From: GCA-2725625 sp964574215
GTDB taxonomy: Bacteria; Pseudomonadota; Alphaproteobacteria; Rhodospirillales; UBA2165
DNA length: 28,916 nt
NCBI GenBank assembly: GCA_964574215.1
Contig: CAZNLR010000054.1
Span: 1-28,916, forward strand
Reading direction: 5' to 3'
Positions 16,748 through 24,351 of the stretch are shown here, one piece after another. Position 1 is the stretch's first letter; each line of letters opens with the position of its first letter. Made by a program: the position numbers and the translations under genes. The notes beneath the pieces were generated by a model. The model was given only the letters and a program-made list of their open reading frames with translations, was not told the DNA's origin and did no database searches.

Positions 16748-17647
16748 TCAGGCAAAAACGGGCAGGCAGAACGAGATTTCATAAGCATGACTACAGGTCG
16801 AACAAGCGATTTCAGCAATTAGCTTTTCGCATTTCACGCCGCGTTCGCGCCGGTGGCCTAGCCCGAGCGATGAGTCACAATCGGGACAGATACGGGGCAT
16901 GACAATGGTCGCCTCCATGCTTTGAATAATATTGCCGTCCCGGGTGCGGAACTCTTCCGCCAGTTTTATGGTTCGGCGTTCGAAAGAGGCGATGCCCCAG
17001 CTTTCAAGGTTTTCCAGAAGATCGGTAAAAAAAGCGACGGTTTTCACCGATTGCTCGCTGGCGAGATTTTTGCCTGACTCCGTAAACATGGATCGGGGTG
17101 CCGCCAAGGCGTAGGTCATTTCCCGGCTCAGACTATTTACCAGCGCATCGTTCAAGCCACGTCCACGTAAGGACGCTTTGGTAAAGAAAGCACCGACGCC
17201 GAGCGCACCCAGCTTGTCGAGCCGATCTGCATCCTGCACGATGCGGCAGGGACCGACACAGGGCAACCGGTCGTCGTAGAGCGCCCGCAGCGATTCCTGA
17301 ACGATGTCGATGTCGACCTGTTCGACTTCGAACTCGGTAAGAATTTTCTCGGCCAGCACCGCTGCATGTTCCTCTTCCGGAACATCATCCTTGTGATACG
17401 CGCCATCATGAAACTTACCCGCGTCATGGAAAAGCGCAACGAGTGACGGCAGAAATGATTCGACCTTTTCCATATTGGATATCTTGTGGGCTATGGCCGC
17501 GGTTCGACGGGTATGCTCCAAGAGGAATTCCGATGGCGCCTGGTTGGTTTGTTGGTTATACCGGGATTCAGAGTCGACAAGTATTTCCTCAATGCGGGCG
17601 TGAAGCCTGGGAAAGCGTTCTTCCAGTGTGTTTCGTACATCGTTCAT
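16748..17647 (-). CDS. HD-domain phosphohydrolase with C-terminal Cys-rich zinc-ribbon-like tail
   Basis: This is a metal-dependent phosphohydrolase of the HD superfamily, 299 residues. The metal ligands are visible as His45 (LEHTRRT), His74-Asp75 (LFHDAGKFHDG) and Asp139 or Asp141 (VQDADRLDKLGALG), the usual H...HD...D order. The substrate (nucleotide, (p)ppGpp-like or other) cannot be told. Residues 250-299 add a tail with Cys254-x2-Cys257, Cys273, Cys282-x2-Cys285 and Cys294, probably a zinc ribbon and not part of the standard HD fold. It lies 231 bases upstream of bamD in the same direction and may be co-expressed, though bamD appears to have its own box. A possible FNR-like promoter and a hairpin lie upstream. 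Confidence 0.8.
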   Translation of the reverse strand: MNDVRNTLEERFPRLHARIEEILVDSESRYNQQTNQAPSEFLLEHTRRTAAIAHKISNMEKVESFLPSLVALFHDAGKFHDGAYHKDDVPEEEHAAVLAEKILTEFEVEQVDIDIVQESLRALYDDRLPCVGPCRIVQDADRLDKLGALGVGAFFTKASLRGRGLNDALVNSLSREMTYALAAPRSMFTESGKNLASEQSVKTVAFFTDLLENLESWGIASFERRTIKLAEEFRTRDGNIIQSMEATIVMPRICPDCDSSLGLGHRRERGVKCEKLIAEIACSTCSHAYEISFCLPVFA

Positions 17648-17701
17648 TGTCGTTTCCGATCGACATTAGTGATCCCATGAATTTCCTATAATAACGCCTT
17701 T

Positions 17702-17737
17702 CCGGCATGTCTTTGATCTTTAACAAGGACATGCCGG
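17702..17737. promoter_or_regulatory. Perfect 10-bp stem hairpin with FNR-like box in its loop
   Basis: CCGGCATGTC (17702-17711) and GACATGCCGG (17728-17737) can pair perfectly around a 16-base loop. The loop holds TTGATCTTTAACAA (17713-17726), one mismatch from TTGAT-N4-ATCAA. On the minus strand a TATTAT/TTATAG hexamer (about 17688-17693) sits where a class II FNR promoter would have its -10, upstream of the HD gene. There is no T-run directly after the stem on the minus strand, so a terminator is less likely than a regulatory role. Confidence 0.4.
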
Positions 17738-17783
17738 GTTTAGATAATAGTCAGCGCCAATCAAACACCGCAATAATCAGACG

Positions 17784-18416
17784 GGCATTGTCACGTTAAT
17801 TGATGGCACGTGCACAGATTCTCAACAACTTTGTTTAGGAAGCAACACTAGCACGTCTTCACGCATCAAAGGCGTCAGATCGATACTGTTTGTATGTTGA
17901 TCGTTGAGCAGATGCCGTTGAAGGTAGAAAGTCTTGTAAGTTGCGGATTGAATATTCAAAAATCGCTAAGCCGATCCAAGCGATTTGAACCGCTGGATTT
18001 TTCGTTCCCTTCGCCGAACGGGTTGGTGTGAATTCTCGGCACGATTGTTAGCTCGCTTATCATCAATATGCTCGGTTGTTAGACCAATTTCTTTGAAAGC
18101 GACCCTCGGATTACAATTACCATTTCATCTAGATGCCAATGATCGCTTGGCGTAGGTCGAGAGGCCGTTAGATTTCGAGCAATCGGCGATCCGAATTTCA
18201 AGAACCAGCGCCGAATTGTTTCATTGGAAATATCCAATCCTCGCTCTGCCAATAAATCTTTCGACATCTCCGAGACTCAATATAAATCGAGCATAGAGCC
18301 AGTGTGCATGTTGAATGATATAGGGAGGAAAACGGTGTTGGCGATACGATATTTTCTGCATTGATGATGCTACCTCAATGCGGCCGGAAGCACCATCGAG
18401 TTAATGTGACAATGCC
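17784..18416 (-). mobile_element. Decayed IS6-family element (633 bp, internally deleted)
   Basis: The ends are inverted repeats: GGCATTGTCACGTTAAT at 17784-17800 and, read on the minus strand from 18416, GGCATTGTCACATTAA. The outer ten bases (GGCATTGTCA) are the same as those of the intact IS6 element at 2128-2936. The interior is a frameshifted and deleted transposase gene on the minus strand. The element is about 170 bases shorter than the intact one. The flanking octamers (17776-17783 and 18417-18424) do not match, so no target duplication survives. Confidence 0.8.
17822..18361 (-). pseudogene. IS6-family transposase remnant
   Basis: Three frames carry consecutive parts of an IS6 transposase. 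From the ATG at 18361, frame A gives RQHRFPPYIIQHAHWLY and LSLGDV. Frame B (18267 downward) gives SKDLLAERGLDIS, ETIRRWFLKFG and DHWHLDEMVIVIRG, which includes the first catalytic Asp. It then breaks, and frame C resumes at EHIDDKRANNRAENSHQPV with the catalytic Glu and RRRERK. The segment holding the second Asp (usually TDKLRSYG) is deleted. A further stop follows KSLGSA. The protein cannot be functional. It is from a different IS6 lineage than the intact copy near position 2185. Confidence 0.85.
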
Positions 18417-18457
18417 TTTTACTGAAGTTTGGACACCAATCATCTTTGAATTAAATA

Positions 18458-19840
18458 CTACTTCTCGATGCGATAGCGTTTCATTTTTTCCCATAGATTT
18501 TTACGTGAAATGCCGAGATTTTTGGCGGCCTGTCCGATCGTCCAACCGCTTTGCAGCAGGGCTTGGAAGATAGCCTGTTTTTCCGCCGCCTCGATGGATT
18601 CTTTGAGCGTGTGAGGCGTATCTTCTTTTTCGGAATCGTCTTCCAACGGCATCAGATCATGGGCCATGATGCGGGGGCCGTCGCTGAACACCACGGCGCG
18701 CTCCAGGATGTTCCTCAATTCGCGGACATTGCCGGGAAAAGGCATGGAGAGAAGTTTTGCTTCCGCTTCCGCAGACAGGCCTTTGGGCGGCAAATTCATC
18801 GTAGCGGCATGGCTTTCGGTGAAGTGACGGGCCAGGAAGATGATATCTTCCCGACGGTCCCGAAGCGGCGGAATATGGACATGAATGACGTTCAGCCTCC
18901 AAAACAAATCAGACCGGAAATGTCCGTCTTTGACCGCTTCGTCGAGATCGACTTGGGTGGCGGCGATGATACGCACATCGAGGGGGATGGAAATTTCACC
19001 GCCGACCCGTTCAATGGTCTGTTCCTGGAGAACGCGGAGCAGCTTAACCTGCGTTTCCGGCGGTATTTCCGCAATCTCATCAAGGAATATAGCGCCGTTC
19101 TGAGCCAGTTCGAACCGCCCTTTGTGCTGTTGCGTGGCCCCGGTAAAAGCGCCTTTTTCGTGACCGAACAACTCGCTTTCAACCAGATTGGCGGGCAGCG
19201 CGGCGCAATTGACTTTGACCAGCGTGTTGGCAGCCCTCTGGCTGTTTTGATGAACCAACGTGGCGACGACCTCCTTGCCGACGCCCGATTCTCCGGTGAT
19301 CAATACCGAACTGTCGACATTGGCCAGCCGGGCGATCAGGCGCTCGATGCGCCGCATGGATTTGCTTTTTCCCAGGACCCCGCTGCCGGGCCGGAAAATT
19401 TCTTCAGTGTGGCCAAGGTGCTTCGCCGATAACTGGGTATCCAGGATGCGCGAAAGATTGCGCCGCACCTTTTCAATCAGCTCCTGCAGGTCGAACGGTT
19501 TCGCCAGGTAATCGACGGCGCCGGCTTTGACCAGGGAAACGGCGTCGGCGACGTCGCCGAAGGCCGTCATTAGAATAACCGGGATGCCGGGATAGTGGCG
19601 GGATATATCATAAAAAAGATCGGCCCCGGAGCCATCGGGCAGACGGATGTCCGTGATCACCAGATCAACGTCGCATTTCTCCAATTGAATTTGCGCTTCG
19701 GCGATGTCGCCCGCGACACGGACGGGAATGCCTTCCATGCGCAAACGATCTTCCAGCGACAAGCGCATGATCTCGTCGTCTTCTATGACGAGAACGCAAA
19801 GATCGGATATGCCGGCGTCATCCTGTGGCTGCATGTCCAT
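18458..19840 (-). CDS. NtrC-family sigma-54-dependent response regulator (AioR/ArxR-like)
   Basis: This 460-residue activator has a receiver domain (Asp64 in VITDIRLPD is the phosphoacceptor and Lys114 is the conserved Lys). The AAA+ sigma-54 interaction domain has Walker A GESGVGKE (183-190), the sigma-54 contact loop GAFTGA (230-235) and Walker B IFLDEIAE (251-258). A Fis-type helix-turn-helix (about 420-456) is at the end. Its target is very probably the divergent promoter at 22629-22645 with its two palindromes, because that promoter is of sigma-54 type. I prefer the ATG at 19840; the frame stays open six codons further to 19858. Either start overlaps the 3' end of the kinase gene, so the two are translationally coupled. 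The right flank is an IS6 remnant. Confidence 0.88.
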   Translation of the reverse strand: MDMQPQDDAGISDLCVLVIEDDEIMRLSLEDRLRMEGIPVRVAGDIAEAQIQLEKCDVDLVITDIRLPDGSGADLFYDISRHYPGIPVILMTAFGDVADAVSLVKAGAVDYLAKPFDLQELIEKVRRNLSRILDTQLSAKHLGHTEEIFRPGSGVLGKSKSMRRIERLIARLANVDSSVLITGESGVGKEVVATLVHQNSQRAANTLVKVNCAALPANLVESELFGHEKGAFTGATQQHKGRFELAQNGAIFLDEIAEIPPETQVKLLRVLQEQTIERVGGEISIPLDVRIIAATQVDLDEAVKDGHFRSDLFWRLNVIHVHIPPLRDRREDIIFLARHFTESHAATMNLPPKGLSAEAEAKLLSMPFPGNVRELRNILERAVVFSDGPRIMAHDLMPLEDDSEKEDTPHTLKESIEAAEKQAIFQALLQSGWTIGQAAKNLGISRKNLWEKMKRYRIEK

Positions 19841-21329
19841 GCTGACTATTATCCTCATAATGGGTCGATTCGTTAGCCGGAAGAGTTACCTGGAACACGG
19901 TACCGCTGCCGACTTCGCTTTCGACTTCGATAACGCCACGCATACTTTCCACCAACCGGTAGACGATCCAAAGGCCCAATCCGGTGCCATTTGGTTTGGT
20001 CGTAAAAAATGGATCGAATAATTGGCTTCTGATTTCCGGGGGAATGCCCGGGCCGTTGTCGCTGACTTCGATAACCACGCAGTCGCCGTCCTGAAAGCAG
20101 AGGAAGCTCACGGTGCCGTTTACCGGAATCGCTTGAATGGCGTTTTTCAGTAAATTGTGGACCACCTGCTGAACGCGACGGCCATTGAGACGAATGTTAT
20201 CGTTCAAGTGGTTTTCCCAAATAAAGTTAATATTGCGATTGTCGATTTCAGCCTCAACAATTTCCTTTACGTCTTCCAAAAAGGACGGGTCGTTGCTGTC
20301 CTGGGCCTCTTCGACGCGGAGTTCAATCAACAGGCTTTGAACGATCCCTTTGATGCGGTTAAGTCCTTTTTCAAGTTGCGGGACATAACGCGCCATCAAT
20401 AGCATGTCGCCAGGATGATTTTTTAAGGTATCGATCAAATTGATCAATCCGGCCAAAGGATTGTTCACTTCATGTGCGACGCCGGCGGTAATCCTGCCCA
20501 ATGCGACCAGTTTTTCGCTGACCGTCATTTGCTCTTCCAGTTGTTTCTTGTCGGCCAAATCTTCGGCCATTTTGTTGAAGGTCTGGGCGAGATCACCGAG
20601 TTCATCGTCCTGGTGGACTTGGACCGGCGCAACATTGGAATATTCACCGCGGCCCACCGCCTCCATGCCTTCGGCCATGGTGGTCAACGGGGAGGTGATG
20701 CGTTGCGAAATGGCGGCGCCCAAAAGGCTGCCCAGAACAACAAGCGCAAGTGTTATGCCGAAGACGATAAAAGTTGAGCGCTGGGCTTTGAGATATAGTT
20801 CTTCCCGCGACAATCGGATTCTGACGACACCGAGCAACACCTCATCCGAATAGATTGGAGCCACGCCCTCGACAAATCCGACGTTCAGATAGTCGCCCTC
20901 GAGAACGGCGGGCGAAACAACGGAAAGGGCAGTTTTCGTCAACCGCTCTTCCGTCTTATTGGCATTCCGCAAACGTAGGCCAAGAGGATTTTTGCTCGGA
21001 TGGAGGTGGGCCAGCACTTTACCGGTCGGATCCAACACCATACCGGTTATGATGGGCGCCGTTTTAACCTTTTCCGGAGCTTTGGCGGATATTTTTTTCA
21101 AGCTTTTAAAAAGAAACCAATAATCGTTCCTTAGGATTGCCTCAGGCGCCGTAATGGCGACGGAATGGGCGAACAGCAGAGCTCGGTCTTCCAGCTCCCT
21201 CTGAAAGCGCTGCCAGTCGAGGGTAATGGTGACTGCGCCGATGGTGAAGGCAACGCCGGCAACGACGGCCGTTATGGCCAGGGCAAATTTTACTGACAGG
21301 CCTCTGGAACGGATGAACGGAAGCTTCAT
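19818..21329 (-). CDS. Membrane sensor histidine kinase (AioS/ArxS-like)
   Basis: This inner-membrane kinase of 503 residues has a first transmembrane helix (about 12-36) and a periplasmic sensor region (about 38-185) with a PAS/CACHE-like pattern (GMVLDPTGKVLAHLHP). A second transmembrane helix (about 186-207) leads to HAMP (about 208-260) and a short coiled coil. The HisKA motif has the phospho-His286 (GVAHEVNNPLAG). The HATPase domain has N-box HNLLKNAIQAI, G1 DNGPGIP and G2 GTGLGL. The ATG at 21329 has AGGGA six bases upstream; a TTG two codons earlier is less likely. It follows the PhnD-like gene by 14 bases and overlaps the regulator gene by 23. The binding protein encoded upstream probably presents its ligand to this kinase. 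Confidence 0.88.
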   Translation of the reverse strand: MKLPFIRSRGLSVKFALAITAVVAGVAFTIGAVTITLDWQRFQRELEDRALLFAHSVAITAPEAILRNDYWFLFKSLKKISAKAPEKVKTAPIITGMVLDPTGKVLAHLHPSKNPLGLRLRNANKTEERLTKTALSVVSPAVLEGDYLNVGFVEGVAPIYSDEVLLGVVRIRLSREELYLKAQRSTFIVFGITLALVVLGSLLGAAISQRITSPLTTMAEGMEAVGRGEYSNVAPVQVHQDDELGDLAQTFNKMAEDLADKKQLEEQMTVSEKLVALGRITAGVAHEVNNPLAGLINLIDTLKNHPGDMLLMARYVPQLEKGLNRIKGIVQSLLIELRVEEAQDSNDPSFLEDVKEIVEAEIDNRNINFIWENHLNDNIRLNGRRVQQVVHNLLKNAIQAIPVNGTVSFLCFQDGDCVVIEVSDNGPGIPPEIRSQLFDPFFTTKPNGTGLGLWIVYRLVESMRGVIEVESEVGSGTVFQVTLPANESTHYEDNSQHGHAATG

Positions 21330-21343
21330 TTCCAATCCCTTGC

Positions 21344-22267
21344 CTAATTGGCCGTAACCTTCATGGTCGACGAAATTTCAGGAACGACCTTGCGTGTCCT
21401 GAGGCTCATATCAAGAATTCCGTCGAACAATCTGGGGGAAAAATTACCAAACCGGTCCAGTTTTAAGCCATCCAGAAAATGCCGCCCGGCCATATTGCCC
21501 GACATTTCCAGCAGAACCGTTTTCATGCGGCGAACGATATCCTGATCGACGCCGATGCGATAAACCAGCGGCGGAAATCCGAAAGGCGGCGACTGCTGAA
21601 TCACCCGCGTTTTTTCGGCCAAGGATGGATTATAATGTTGCAGATATTCCCAGATATAAGAATCGACCGCCGCCCCGTCGGCGAACTGTTCGGCAACCGC
21701 CTCTACGGTCTCTGCATGGTTATAAGTAAAGAAAGTACTGCGGAAAAAATTCTCTGATTTTTCACCTTTCATGGCGAGTAGAAACTGGGGGAAAAGGTAT
21801 CCCGAATTCGATTCCGGATCCGAAAACGCGAAAGATTTCCCTTTGAGGTCGTCTAAATTTTGATACGGGCTATCCTTGTGCACGATAATAAAAGAATGAT
21901 AGAGCGGCTTGCCGTCATAAACCGGAACTGCCAGCAGCTTGATAAATTCCGGTTCGCGTTTTTGGACAAACGGAAAGCCGCAAATCCAGGCAAATTCCAA
22001 CTGGCCGGAATCCAGTAAATCCATGACCTCCCGATAAGATCGCCGGCGGACGAATTCTACCGGCAGTCCGATTTTCTTGCTGAGATAACGGGACCATTGA
22101 TCCAGAAAACGTAAATTCTCGCGGACCACGACGGCGGTCAGCCCGACGCGAATCGGTTTCACCGATTTAGCTCTCGCGGTATCAGCGGAGAAGGCGCCAA
22201 CCGAAATGGCCGGCGCGATTAAAAGACACAAAATCAAATAGGCCGCTTTTACTGACTTTATGGGCAT
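21344..22267 (-). CDS. PhnD-family periplasmic binding protein (AioX/ArxX-like)
   Basis: This is a periplasmic solute-binding protein of the phosphate/phosphonate/oxyanion group (PhnD type), 307 residues. I place the start at the ATG at 22267, just after a strong GGAGG. The N-terminus is then a clear Sec signal peptide (MPIKSVKAAYLILCLLIAPA, ending at the ARA before residue 34). The alternative at 22297 would put a polar decapeptide before the signal. The core shows IRVGLTAVV, the ELEFAWICGFPFV segment with Cys96, and LKGKSFAFSDPESNSGYLFP. In AioX a cysteine is reported to be essential for arsenite binding; whether Cys96 is its equivalent needs an alignment. No permease or ATPase is nearby, so the protein is more likely a sensor subunit than a transporter. 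Confidence 0.83.
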   Translation of the reverse strand: MPIKSVKAAYLILCLLIAPAISVGAFSADTARAKSVKPIRVGLTAVVVRENLRFLDQWSRYLSKKIGLPVEFVRRRSYREVMDLLDSGQLEFAWICGFPFVQKREPEFIKLLAVPVYDGKPLYHSFIIVHKDSPYQNLDDLKGKSFAFSDPESNSGYLFPQFLLAMKGEKSENFFRSTFFTYNHAETVEAVAEQFADGAAVDSYIWEYLQHYNPSLAEKTRVIQQSPPFGFPPLVYRIGVDQDIVRRMKTVLLEMSGNMAGRHFLDGLKLDRFGNFSPRLFDGILDMSLRTRKVVPEISSTMKVTAN

Positions 22268-22446
22268 CGCCCCCCCTCCATTTTGGAATAAAGTCATGAG
22301 GTCTACCGGCGGAGCGTCCGTTTGGAGGATCTTTTTCCCTTTTGTCCGGGCTTAAGAATAGGGATATCTCACGGTTTTTGTCCAACTATTTTATTCGGTG
22401 AATGGCTCTCTGGCGCTGGTTGCACCGATCGAATAATCCAATGGAT

Positions 22447-22462
22447 GTTACCAAATAGTAAC
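22447..22462. promoter_or_regulatory. Operator palindrome 1 (GTTAC-N6-GTAAC)
   Basis: The sequence is GTTACCAAATAGTAAC. It has the same 5-6-5 inverted-repeat layout as the palindrome 92 bases downstream. It lies about 190 bases upstream of the sigma-54 promoter, a normal distance for an NtrC-type activator site, and in the gap shared with the divergent sensor genes. Confidence 0.7.
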
Positions 22463-22538
22463 GGCGATTCAGGGGGAAATAGAGGCAACCCTCAGAAATA
22501 CATAGGCATTCAGATCGCGTAACGGCCGCGGTCTTAAT

Positions 22539-22554
22539 GTTACCGAACGGTAAC
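22539..22554. promoter_or_regulatory. Operator palindrome 2 (GTTACCGAACGGTAAC)
   Basis: This is a perfect dyad of seven bases on each side of a two-base AA centre, GTTACCG-AA-CGGTAAC. It shares GTTAC-N6-GTAAC with palindrome 1. It resembles the GTTnCGn6CGnAAC-type site I recall for AioR, though the spacing is not identical. It lies about 90 bases upstream of the -24/-12 promoter. It is the best candidate binding site for the regulator encoded at 18458-19840. Confidence 0.75.
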
Positions 22555-22628
22555 CAGTTTAACTATATTGCCGCCACTGATAACACAAGAAAAGAGAATA
22601 AATCAAATAAAACAATGAGTTAAATAAA

Positions 22629-22645
22629 GTGGCCTAAAACCTGCA
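22629..22645 (+). promoter_or_regulatory. Sigma-54 (-24/-12) promoter for the cytochrome-molybdoenzyme operon
   Basis: The sequence is GTGGCCTAAAACCTGCA. The invariant GG (22631-22632) and GC (22643-22644) are separated by exactly ten bases, and the flanking T before GG and the TGCA match the consensus. Transcription would start near 22656, leaving a leader of about 77 bases before the ATG at 22733. It agrees with the presence of a sigma-54-type activator in the divergent operon. Confidence 0.8.
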
Positions 22646-22732
22646 ATACCTCAGAGGAAATATTTTGCCGCGCCCTAAATAAATTCGAAAAAAAATGAAG
22701 GCGCGGCGAAAAACACCGCTGGGGGGCCGTGC

Positions 22733-24247
22733 ATGAAGGTTCGTTTTTCCATCACTTGGGGCACAGGGGTTGCCGCTGTCGCCGTCATGCTGTTGGTTGT
22801 ATTCGCCCTTTGGGGCGGTATGGAGGCCTATACCTCACAATCCTCCTTTTGTGGCGGTTCCTGCCATACCATGGAAGAGCAATACACCGCCTGGAAAAAC
22901 AACACCCACCACGCCAGTAAAAATGCCGACGGCAAGCAGGCCGAATGCATCGAATGTCATTTCCTCCCCGGAGAAAAGCATGGCTTGAAAGCCAAATTCG
23001 AAGGGCTTCGGCATCTCGCCGCGTATCTTTACGACCCCGACGCACCGCTCCCCATCCGTCCCGTGATAAAGGACGGCGCCTGTTTGCAATCGGGCTGTCA
23101 CTCGATCGAGAAAATTCAGGACACGGAACTCAAGTTTTCCAAAAAGCAGGTCAAATTTAAACACAAAGTACACTTCGGCGATAAGGCGCTGGAAGGACAG
23201 AAGCTCACCTGTGACACCTGCCACTTCAAAGTTACGGCGGATAAGCATTTCGAGGTGCCGACGGACATTTGCTTCCTGTGCCATTTGAAACTGGAAAAAC
23301 CGACCTTGGAAAAAGTGAAGGTCGTAAAGAGTGTGTCTCTCGGCACTGAAAAAGATTTCCTCCGGGTTTCCTTCAACCAGCGGCCGACCATCGATTTCAA
23401 TGAAGGGGCCTCTCGGTGTGAGATATGCCACAAGATCCCAACCTATTCATTGCAACGCCAGTTGAGTGCCAAAGACTCTAAAATCAAGGCGATCACGCAT
23501 CAGACGATCCAGAAAGCCGGTGTTACCTGCGAAAGCTGCCATTTTGAAGTGGTCAAGGGCCACGGTGAAGTCGACACCGGAAACGTCGTCTCCAACGGTT
23601 GCCTGACCTGCCACAATCGCAGCGAGAAGCTGTTGAAAACGGCCACCGACAAAAAGCTGATGCATGATGAGCATGTGGCCAAACACAAGGCGGACTGTTT
23701 CGACTGCCACAGCGTGGTCGAACATAAAAACCGGACCGACCACCTGGATTTCGTCCGCACCGATTGCCAACTCTGCCATCAAGATCAACATCGGTTCCAG
23801 AAAATTCTACTGGCGGGCACACCGATCAACGGTGGCGAGCCGGGTCCCCCGCATTTGATGTACGGCGTAAACGTCAATTGCATGGCCTGTCATCTCAAAA
23901 AAGATGTGTCACAGGGGCATGCCGTCCGAAAAGGTGCCAAAGAAACCTGCGCCGCCTGTCACACGGAAAAACACAAGCAGATGCTCGACGACTGGGTTTC
24001 ACAGGTCGACAAGGAAGTGAAAGGCGTCGAGGAGTTCGAGCAGGAAGTAATGCAGGCAATGACGGACGCCAAAGAAAAATTCACCCCCGATAGAACGAAA
24101 AAGATCAAGGCGAAACTAAAAACCGCACGCGACCTTTTGAATATCGTTCGCTTCGGTAACGGCGTTCACAACAAGAAATACGCCATCACAATTTTAGATG
24201 AAGCTTTCGGCGGTTTCGAAAGCGCCATGGAGCTTATCGAAGAATAA
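22733..24247 (+). CDS. Membrane-anchored dodecahaem cytochrome c (NapC/NirT-like N-terminus)
   Basis: This 504-residue protein has one N-terminal membrane helix (about 9-28) with a periplasmic haem domain, the NapC/NirT/NrfH style of quinol-linked electron carrier. Twelve covalent haem sites are visible. Ten are CxxCH (starting at Cys72, 160, 180, 229, 266, 290, 322, 345, 383 and 406). One is CX3CH at Cys40 (CGGSCHTM, in the position of the first NrfH-type haem) and one is CX4CH at Cys117 (CLQSGCH). The last 90 residues have no haem and look helical and highly charged. It starts the operon after a GGGGGG ribosome binding site. No NrfD-type membrane subunit is present, so this cytochrome probably links the quinone pool or other carriers to the ferredoxin and molybdoenzyme subunits that follow. 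Confidence 0.87.
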   Translation: MKVRFSITWGTGVAAVAVMLLVVFALWGGMEAYTSQSSFCGGSCHTMEEQYTAWKNNTHHASKNADGKQAECIECHFLPGEKHGLKAKFEGLRHLAAYLYDPDAPLPIRPVIKDGACLQSGCHSIEKIQDTELKFSKKQVKFKHKVHFGDKALEGQKLTCDTCHFKVTADKHFEVPTDICFLCHLKLEKPTLEKVKVVKSVSLGTEKDFLRVSFNQRPTIDFNEGASRCEICHKIPTYSLQRQLSAKDSKIKAITHQTIQKAGVTCESCHFEVVKGHGEVDTGNVVSNGCLTCHNRSEKLLKTATDKKLMHDEHVAKHKADCFDCHSVVEHKNRTDHLDFVRTDCQLCHQDQHRFQKILLAGTPINGGEPGPPHLMYGVNVNCMACHLKKDVSQGHAVRKGAKETCAACHTEKHKQMLDDWVSQVDKEVKGVEEFEQEVMQAMTDAKEKFTPDRTKKIKAKLKTARDLLNIVRFGNGVHNKKYAITILDEAFGGFESAMELIEE

Positions 24248-24351
24248 CGAGTACCGCCAGGAACATCCGCCTTACGTGTCTTGGCCATTTTAGAAGTAAG
24301 TAAGGAAAAACGAGTGTCATTTATGGAGGCGTAAAATGAGGAGGCATACTT

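Noticed and set aside
18361..18573. Plus-strand open frame over the IS remnant and the 3' end of the response regulator gene
   Set aside because: It lies mostly opposite the regulator coding sequence and the IS end, has no recognisable product and no ribosome binding site.
22411..22427. TGGCGCTGGTTGCA as a second sigma-54 promoter
   Set aside because: GG and GC are eight bases apart, not ten, and it lies upstream of both palindromes.
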